Of a stretch of 12,124 nucleotides of DNA, positions 8,301 to 12,124 are shown one piece after another. The notes under the pieces were generated by a model that saw only the letters and a list, made by a program, of their open reading frames with translations, ran no database searches and was not told the origin of the DNA. The DNA is from Methylothermaceae bacterium (lineage in GTDB: Bacteria; Pseudomonadota; Gammaproteobacteria; Methylococcales; Methylothermaceae), in contig JALVSV010000335.1 of assembly GCA_027024125.1 (NCBI GenBank), forward strand, positions 1 to 12,124. Direction: 5' to 3'. Position numbers and translations under genes: made by a program. Position 1 is the stretch's first letter; each line of letters opens with the position of its first letter.

Positions 8301-8325
8301 ACCAGCTGAAACAAAACAGGCTGGT
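8301..8325. repeat. Small inverted repeat in the gshB leader
   Basis: ACCAGC (8301-8306) and GCTGGT (8320-8325) form a 6-bp stem around a 13-nt A-rich loop, 41 bases upstream of the chosen gshB start. It could be an operator half-site pair or a modest mRNA hairpin. There is no T-run, so it is not a terminator. It could also be chance. Confidence 0.3.
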
Positions 8326-8372
8326 GTCTTATCCAGGACCACGTCATTTAAACATGCAAAGGATTGATTGAA

Positions 8373-8633
8373 GAGGAAGGTGGTCTGCTTCGAAAGCCTC
8401 GCCGGCAAGGAAGCCGGCGTGCAGCCTTCAGGGGCGAGCCGGACCGACAAATTTGAACAGCCGCAGGCTGGCCCCAACGGGGTGAACCACAGGGAAGTGG
8501 TTCATAAAGTCCAGTGGGCTTTCGAAGCCAGGCGAGCGCCCAAACCCGGAAGTTGGGGCAGGACTTTCTTGCACAGCAGGATTGCGCAGCAAGAAAGTAT
8601 TCACGGAGTTTTTCGAAGCAGACCACCTGCCTC
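8373..8633. repeat. 261-bp hairpin-array element with terminal inverted repeats and GGA loops
   Basis: The ends are inverted repeats of 23 bp with one mismatch (8373-8395 and 8611-8633); the inner 18 bp, AGGTGGTCTGCTTCGAAA, match perfectly. Between them lie about eight hairpins in a row: 8400-8419 (loop AAGGAA), 8424-8435 (weak), 8458-8470, 8472-8482, 8483-8504 (8-bp stem, loop AGGGAA), 8506-8522, 8538-8559 (loop with CCCGGAAG), and 8563-8598 (10-bp stem with CAGGAT inside). A 12-bp inner inverted pair (8387-8398 with 8517-8528) offers competing folds, and TTCGAA occurs three times (8389, 8521, 8612). Four loops show GGA on the plus strand, as in CsrA/RsmA-binding RNAs. No flanking target duplication or transposase is seen. 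It may be a MITE-like dispersed element, a structured RNA, or both; the function is not established. Confidence 0.75.
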
Positions 8634-8677
8634 GACCAGAATAGATGACAGAGCCCTGGGTGTCTTACCATCCTTTT

Positions 8678-8706
8678 TTGCCCGGAAGCCATATTTAGGA
8701 TAGAAT
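8678..8706 (+). promoter_or_regulatory. Probable sigma70 promoter of rpmB-rpmG
   Basis: TTGCCC (8678-8683) and TAGAAT (8701-8706) are separated by exactly 17 bp, a good match to the sigma70 -35 and -10 boxes. The expected transcript start near 8713 would leave a leader of about 33 nt before rpmB. The -35 box abuts a T6 run (8674-8679). This promoter lies outside the hairpin element, so rpmB expression need not depend on it. Confidence 0.72.
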
Positions 8707-8745
8707 TACTCGTTTAGTTTTATCGGTACTTAAGGGTTTACGATC

Positions 8746-8982
8746 ATGTCCAGAGTGTGTCAAGTCACGGGCAAGCGCCCACTCACCGGCAACAATGTTT
8801 CCCATGCCAACAACAAAACCAAACGACGCTTCCTGCCTAACCTCCACAACCATAAGTTCTGGGTAGAAAGCGAGAATCGATGGGTTAAATTGCGCGTTTC
8901 CAGCCAAGGAATGAGGATCATCGACAAGAAAGGCATCGATGCCGTACTAGCCGATATACGTCAACGCGGTATAAAGATCTAA
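8746..8982 (+). CDS. rpmB: 50S ribosomal protein L28
   Basis: Ribosomal protein L28 of the large subunit, 78 residues, the usual gammaproteobacterial length. It starts [20 protein letters not shown] and contains [12 protein letters not shown] and [19 protein letters not shown], all typical of L28. The ribosome binding site is weak (TAAGGG about 11 nt before ATG). It forms a two-gene operon with rpmG, 17 nt downstream, as in most Gammaproteobacteria. Confidence 0.97.
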   Translation: MSRVCQVTGKRPLTGNNVSHANNKTKRRFLPNLHNHKFWVESENRWVKLRVSSQGMRIIDKKGIDAVLADIRQRGIKI

Positions 8983-8999
8983 TTTGAGGAGTCTCCACC

Positions 9000-9155
9000 A
9001 TGCGGGAAAAAATCAAGATGGTTTCCAGTGCCGGTACCGGATATTACTATACAACCACCAAAAACAAACGTACCACGCCAGACAAGTTGGAATTCAAGAA
9101 ATACGATCCGGTGGTTCGCAAACACGTGCTTTTCAAAGAAGCCAAAATTAAATAA
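9000..9155 (+). CDS. rpmG: 50S ribosomal protein L33
   Basis: Ribosomal protein L33, 51 residues, so short that simple ORF screens miss it. The ATG at 9000-9002 follows a strong GAGGAG (8986-8991). The product reads [20 protein letters not shown], then [21 protein letters not shown] and a basic end KEAKIK (TAA at 9153-9155). There is no cysteine, so it is the zinc-free (C-minus) L33 form rather than the CxxC zinc-ribbon form. It is cotranscribed with rpmB and followed at once by a strong terminator. Confidence 0.97.
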   Translation: MREKIKMVSSAGTGYYYTTTKNKRTTPDKLEFKKYDPVVRKHVLFKEAKIK

Positions 9156-9161
9156 ATGAGT

Positions 9162-9190
9162 CCCCGCGTTCATACGTACGCGGGGTTTTT
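9162..9190 (+). terminator. Intrinsic terminator of rpmB-rpmG
   Basis: An 8-bp perfect GC-rich stem, CCCCGCGT (9162-9169) with ACGCGGGG (9178-9185), is followed directly by TTTTT (9186-9190), seven bases after the rpmG stop. The converging minus-strand gene ends at 9192, so the T-run nearly touches its stop codon. In the minus direction the stem is followed only by scattered T's and would terminate less well. Confidence 0.93.
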
Positions 9191-9191
9191 A

Positions 9192-11231
9192 CTATTCGGC
9201 GAATAGGTCTTCACTCGCCCCTTCATCCGAAAATAGCTCTTCTCCAGCACCTCCAGACGAATAACCTTCCAGTAACGGATCCCGCTGATCCTCTGCCTCT
9301 TCCCCTTCCTCCTTTACCTTATCCATCACCTCATCCGTCTTTCCATAGGTGGGTTTGAGGTTCACGGAAGGGGAAACCGAGTCGCCATCTGCCTGCACCC
9401 ATTCAAATATCCAGCTTTTGCCATATTCGGTCTGCAACCCAATGCCCAACAATGAGAAACTCGCCAGAATACCGACCAGAAACCACAATATGCCTTGCAC
9501 CATTGCCGAGCCCTGGTTCCAGGATGAGGTGTCATTCGATCCCAACGAATCGTTTTGCAAAGGTAACTGCTGCGATTCCACCGCTTGAAAATGTGATGGC
9601 AGGGAGCTGACATGACGCTCCTCGGCCCGTTGCGACAGTTCCATCTGTAGACGTTCACATTCCCGTTGGACCTCTTCCAACTTAAAACGCATAGCCGTTA
9701 CATCGGTTTCAGCCTGCTCTCTCACCATTGCCAACTCGGCTCTAAGAGACTGTACCTCCCCGCCACCCTCATCATCGTTGAATTGTGCGGCCTCCACATA
9801 CTGCCTGATGACCGCTTCTAGCTCCTGGACCCGGTCCTTGAGAGCAATCGATTGTTCCTCTAACTGTTTTTTTTCCTGATTGGCGCGCTCGTAATGCTCC
9901 TGCATGCGTTTATGCACTTCTTTCTGCTTGATATCCATTTCTTCAATTTCGCCCTGAAGCAACTGGACCTGCGTAGCCAGCTCTTTGTTTTCCGCTTCAA
10001 GCAGGATCAGCTTCTCACTTTCATCTGAGGAAATTTTGAGGGGTGACAGGTCATTGTACTCATGAGATGGACGCTGACGTTTCGTTTCCGCAAACTGTTC
10101 CCTCGCATCCTGCTGTCCTTCTGGTGCCTGCAGGTTCGTAGCGAATTCACCTTTCCCTTCTTCAAGATTGACGTTTTCCGGAACCTCTCCCTGCAGGCAT
10201 TTCAATGGAACCCCAACAAGACCACCTTCCAACACAGACGCCTCGAAACCATAACGCAACAGCAGGAAGGTTGCAGCAGAAGACAGATTCCCACTGTCAC
10301 AAACAGCAATGTATCGGCGCTTGCGATCCAGAGTACCCAACTGCATGCGCAGTGAAAAAAAAGGAATATTCAGACTATCCTCAAAATGCCGCTCCTGAAA
10401 AGCATCAGGATCACGAACGTCCAGCCAGATAGAGCCCTGTTCAACCTCGCACAATGCCAACTCCAGACTTACCTTTGTCAGTACTGGATTGACTACCAGA
10501 TCAATGAAATCCTCTTTGCTTAGGCGATGCACCGAACCATCGCTCTCCATGGTCACAGAAACCGCTCTGGGCAACCCGGAAATCAGTGCATCCTCTCCAA
10601 ACAAATCCCCAACCTGGATCTCTCCCAACTTGATATCTTTAGCATTGGGGCGAGGCTTTCGCGTGACCATACATCTGCCAGCAGACATGACATAGACACA
10701 ATCTGCTTCTTCACCTTGCTCTATGATCCTGGAACCAGCGGTGACTTCTACCTCTTCGAAACGTTGCAGAATTCTTTGTAAATTACTTGCAGGCAGGCTT
10801 TGAAATATTGACAATTTGAACAGTCTTCCCATCCAATCATCAGTCTTTTCTGTTTTGTCATTTTGGAATTTCGTTTCAGTATTTTCCTGATCTTGTTCCA
10901 TGGTTTCCATCATCTGCTGATCAATTCGAAAGTAACGTAGCTTGGTCAGGGCGCGTCCAGATACCTTTCGTGGAACCTGGTGTGCCAAAGGAAACCTTGC
11001 GGCTTCAGTCCCACCCTGGATTTGCTCCATCGTGATGCCATCGTTTTCCAGCACTACCCTCCCCTTGAGTAGATAGATCCATGCCGAATCGCAATCCCCG
11101 CGCTTAAAAAGGTAGTTCCCTGCGTCAATCTCTTCTATGACCAAATCCGAACACAATCGTTTAAATTCCCTTTGTGGTAACAAATGGAGAGGGATCATTC
11201 GTCGTATCTGGGAAACAGGGAAAGACTTCAC
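9192..11231 (-). CDS. Tandem cNMP-binding-like, rhodanese, coiled-coil, single-pass membrane protein
   Basis: Large protein of 679 residues with an unusual domain string. Residues about 10-105 look like a degenerate cyclic-nucleotide-binding domain without a clear phosphate cassette. About 135-250 is a second such domain with GDLFGEDALISGLPRAVSV (208-226), which keeps Glu213 and Arg222 of the phosphate-binding cassette, so it may bind a cyclic nucleotide. About 255-345 is a rhodanese domain: WLDVRDPDAFQERHFEDSLNIP, then the loop CDSGNLSS with Cys311 in the catalytic position. About 402-540 is a charged coiled coil. About 577-599 is one hydrophobic membrane segment, followed by an 80-residue acidic tail. 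There is no helix-turn-helix, so it is not a Crp-type regulator. It starts at GTG two codons after an in-frame stop, without a convincing ribosome binding site; ATG at residue 12 is an alternative. Function is unknown; nucleotide- and sulfur-linked signalling at the membrane is a guess. Confidence 0.85.
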   Translation of the reverse strand: MKSFPVSQIRRMIPLHLLPQREFKRLCSDLVIEEIDAGNYLFKRGDCDSAWIYLLKGRVVLENDGITMEQIQGGTEAARFPLAHQVPRKVSGRALTKLRYFRIDQQMMETMEQDQENTETKFQNDKTEKTDDWMGRLFKLSIFQSLPASNLQRILQRFEEVEVTAGSRIIEQGEEADCVYVMSAGRCMVTRKPRPNAKDIKLGEIQVGDLFGEDALISGLPRAVSVTMESDGSVHRLSKEDFIDLVVNPVLTKVSLELALCEVEQGSIWLDVRDPDAFQERHFEDSLNIPFFSLRMQLGTLDRKRRYIAVCDSGNLSSAATFLLLRYGFEASVLEGGLVGVPLKCLQGEVPENVNLEEGKGEFATNLQAPEGQQDAREQFAETKRQRPSHEYNDLSPLKISSDESEKLILLEAENKELATQVQLLQGEIEEMDIKQKEVHKRMQEHYERANQEKKQLEEQSIALKDRVQELEAVIRQYVEAAQFNDDEGGGEVQSLRAELAMVREQAETDVTAMRFKLEEVQRECERLQMELSQRAEERHVSSLPSHFQAVESQQLPLQNDSLGSNDTSSWNQGSAMVQGILWFLVGILASFSLLGIGLQTEYGKSWIFEWVQADGDSVSPSVNLKPTYGKTDEVMDKVKEEGEEAEDQRDPLLEGYSSGGAGEELFSDEGASEDLFAE

Positions 11232-11303
11232 GAGCTAAAAACCCTATCGTTTCCAGATTTGATGTTGAGATAATGTCTTCAAGCCCATGCGTGTTATTGA
11301 TAT

Positions 11304-11332
11304 GGTATAGATTGACTTTCTCTCTCTTCCAA
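11304..11332 (-). promoter_or_regulatory. Candidate promoter for the cNMP-rhodanese gene
   Basis: On the minus strand TTGGAA (11332-11327) and TATACC (11309-11304) are 17 bp apart. Transcription would begin near 11297, giving a leader of about 65 nt before the GTG. The match is moderate. It overlaps a plus-strand candidate promoter for the small membrane protein. Confidence 0.45.
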
Positions 11333-11339
11333 GTAATTT
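11312..11339 (+). promoter_or_regulatory. Candidate promoter for the small membrane protein gene
   Basis: TTGACT (11312-11317) and TAATTT (11334-11339) are 16 bp apart, with the start expected near 11346 and a leader of about 54 nt. A GGAG (11387-11390) nine bases before the ATG at 11400 is the ribosome binding site. The -35 lies within the spacer of the opposing candidate promoter. Confidence 0.45.
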
Positions 11340-11399
11340 TAGCCTAGGGCGGGTATGCCGACTCAACAAATCAAAAGACACAACATGGAGTAGCGAACA

Positions 11400-11759
11400 A
11401 TGAGACCCAGATCCATCTTTCTGCTTTGCTTTGCAGTGGCTGTGATGACGTTGCCAAAGTTCCTCAATGCCGTATACGCACTGTTCGTATCCCCCAGCGG
11501 CTACGCTCTGCTTTGGTTCATCAGCAACGGTTTGGTCCTTGTTTCATGTTACGGCCTTTGGCACATGCGCAAATGGGGGGTCTACTTATTCGTAGGTGCA
11601 TGGTTAGTCAAAATTGCAGGGGTTTTATGGTTTCCGCTTGAACCCGGCAAATCGACCCTTTTACTTTGGTTCCCGGTCGTGGTCCTTTTAGTCTATCTTG
11701 CTGTAGTTGCCCATCATTGGAAAGATATGAACAAAGAGAGCAATGAATTGATTCAGTAG
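11400..11759 (+). CDS. Small integral membrane protein of unknown function
   Basis: A 119-residue hydrophobic protein that I do not recognise. It has about four membrane segments: near 5-30 (FLLCFAVAVMTLPKFLNAVYAL, possibly a signal-anchor), 33-54 (SGYALLWFISNGLVLVSCYG), 59-78 (WGVYLFVGAWLVKIAGVLWF) and 85-105 (TLLLWFPVVVLLVYLAVVAH). A charged tail HHWKDMNKESNELIQ follows. The ribosome binding site GGAG is well placed and the frame is clean. It diverges from the cNMP-rhodanese gene across 168 bp, and nothing follows it on the same strand. Its content and regulatory signals suggest a real gene; no function can be assigned. Confidence 0.78.
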   Translation: MRPRSIFLLCFAVAVMTLPKFLNAVYALFVSPSGYALLWFISNGLVLVSCYGLWHMRKWGVYLFVGAWLVKIAGVLWFPLEPGKSTLLLWFPVVVLLVYLAVVAHHWKDMNKESNELIQ

Positions 11760-11830
11760 CTCTTCTTTATTAAACGCGAGGAACAAGCCCATTCATGGGT
11801 ATTGCAGAGCGATATCGTAATACCTTAAGT

Positions 11831-11871
11831 AGCCGCCCTTTGCTGTAGCCATTTTGACAGAAAGGGCGGCT
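11831..11871 (+). terminator. Strong stem-loop, possible terminator or 3' structure of the small membrane protein gene
   Basis: AGCCGCCCTTT (11831-11841) pairs perfectly with AAAGGGCGGCT (11861-11871), and CTGT/ACAG (11843-11846, 11857-11860) extends the stem after a one-base gap. The following bases TGTTGCTC are not a clean T-run, so intrinsic termination is uncertain. It could serve as an mRNA 3'-end stabiliser. Confidence 0.5.
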
Positions 11872-11999
11872 GTTGCTCATCTGCTGCCTATTGACTCTTC
11901 CAGGATCCATCCTCCATACCTATAAAACTCCTCTCAGACACCGTTTCTTAACATAACCCTTCAGGAAGAACAGCGCCTGAACATGACGGTTTACAAACT

Positions 12000-12027
12000 A
12001 AAAAAGCCCCCTCGCTGAGGGGGCTTT
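12000..12027 (-). terminator. Intrinsic terminator of the gene at the right edge
   Basis: AAAGCCCCCTC (12003-12013) and GAGGGGGCTTT (12017-12027) form an 11-bp stem with a GCT loop. On the minus strand the GC stem is followed by six T's (12005-12000), a classical intrinsic terminator, 51 nt past the stop codon at 12079-12081. It could also act weakly in the plus direction, where only TTT follows the stem. Confidence 0.88.
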
Positions 12028-12078
12028 AAGTCTTGGGTCATTGTTGTTATTGTCTGCGACCGCAACGCGGTCCCAACC

Positions 12079-12124
12079 TTACATGAAGATCGGGATCAGC
12101 GGTGCATCAATCAGAACCAGCTGA
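12079..12124 (-). CDS. 3' end of an unidentified gene
   Basis: The last 14 codons of a minus-strand frame read QLVLIDAPLIPIFM and stop at TAA (12081-12079). The frame is supported by the well-formed terminator downstream and the hydrophobic, plausible C-terminus, which suggests a membrane protein. Too little is present to name it. Confidence 0.5.
   Translation of the reverse strand, partial: QLVLIDAPLIPIFM

Larger units (their letters stand above)
11760..12078. other. Hairpin-rich intergenic region without a gene
   Basis: This 319-bp spacer holds no convincing coding frame. It contains three stem-loops after the small membrane protein gene (11788-11799, 11798-11824 and 11831-11871), a plain stretch from about 11872 to 11999, a minus-strand terminator (12000-12027) and a small hairpin at 12059-12073 (GACCGC-AAC-GCGGTC). 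A TTGACT at 11891 and a TATAAA at 11921 are 24 bp apart, too far for a standard promoter. Confidence 0.6.

Noticed and set aside
8362..8644. Target-site duplication flanking the hairpin element
   Set aside because: The bases just outside the two ends do not match in direct orientation, so no duplication can be claimed by eye.
8647..8679. Weak GACA/TGTC stem followed by T6 as a terminator of the hairpin element
   Set aside because: The stem is only about four pairs and lies nine bases from the T-run, and the T-run overlaps the rpmB -35 box; support is too thin.
8348..8692. Open frames of 111-114 codons on both strands across the hairpin element
   Set aside because: They run through the inverted repeats and hairpins, lack ribosome binding sites and have compositions typical of read-through of structured DNA. 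Frames open on both strands at once are expected in such palindromic, stop-poor sequence.
11891..11926. TTGACT and TATAAA as a promoter for a small RNA ending at the 12000-12027 stem
   Set aside because: The boxes are 24 bp apart, well outside the 16-18 bp range, and the stem has only a short T-run in the plus direction.

Overview
The window is chromosomal DNA from a gammaproteobacterium. Gene order and protein motifs point to a free-living or symbiotic relative of the Chromatiales/Pseudomonas side of the class, but the exact genus cannot be read from the sequence. The backbone closely follows a neighbourhood known from Pseudomonas aeruginosa: yggS diverging from pilT-pilU, then the block gshB-tonB3-yqgE-ruvX-pyrR-pyrB-pyrC'. 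Here that block is read on the minus strand and ends convergently with pilU.

Layout. 1-252: 5' part of yggS (minus). 331-2499: pilT and pilU, the two retraction ATPases of type IV pili (plus). 2500-2671: short convergent spacer without an evident terminator. 2672-8260: seven-gene minus-strand operon in transcription order gshB, tonB-like, yqgE, ruvX, pyrR, pyrB and a degenerate dihydroorotase (pyrC'/pyrX type). Nearly every junction is a 1-8 nt overlap, so translation is probably coupled. 8261-8745: a divergent spacer holding a compact 261-bp element with 23-bp terminal inverted repeats (one mismatch) and about eight hairpins, several with GGA in the loop. A good sigma70-type promoter for the ribosomal protein operon follows. 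8746-9155: rpmB and rpmG, then a strong intrinsic terminator. 9192-11231: a large minus-strand protein with two cyclic-nucleotide-binding-like domains, a rhodanese domain, a long coiled coil and one membrane segment. 11400-11759: a small integral membrane protein. 11760-12078: a hairpin-rich spacer with a terminator serving a minus-strand gene whose last 14 codons lie at the right edge.

How the genes fit together. PilT/PilU power pilus retraction. The TonB-like protein in the opposite operon corresponds by position to Pseudomonas TonB3, which is required for twitching motility there. PyrR, PyrB and the degenerate PyrC form the pyrimidine module, in which the dead dihydroorotase is expected to be a structural partner of aspartate transcarbamoylase. 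GshB makes glutathione. RuvX and YqgE are conserved housekeeping proteins.

The two items most worth attention are the GGA-loop hairpin element at 8373-8633, which may be a dispersed structured repeat and/or a CsrA/RsmA-type decoy RNA, and the multidomain cNMP-rhodanese-coiled-coil membrane protein. Everything was read by eye; no searches or folding calculations were run.
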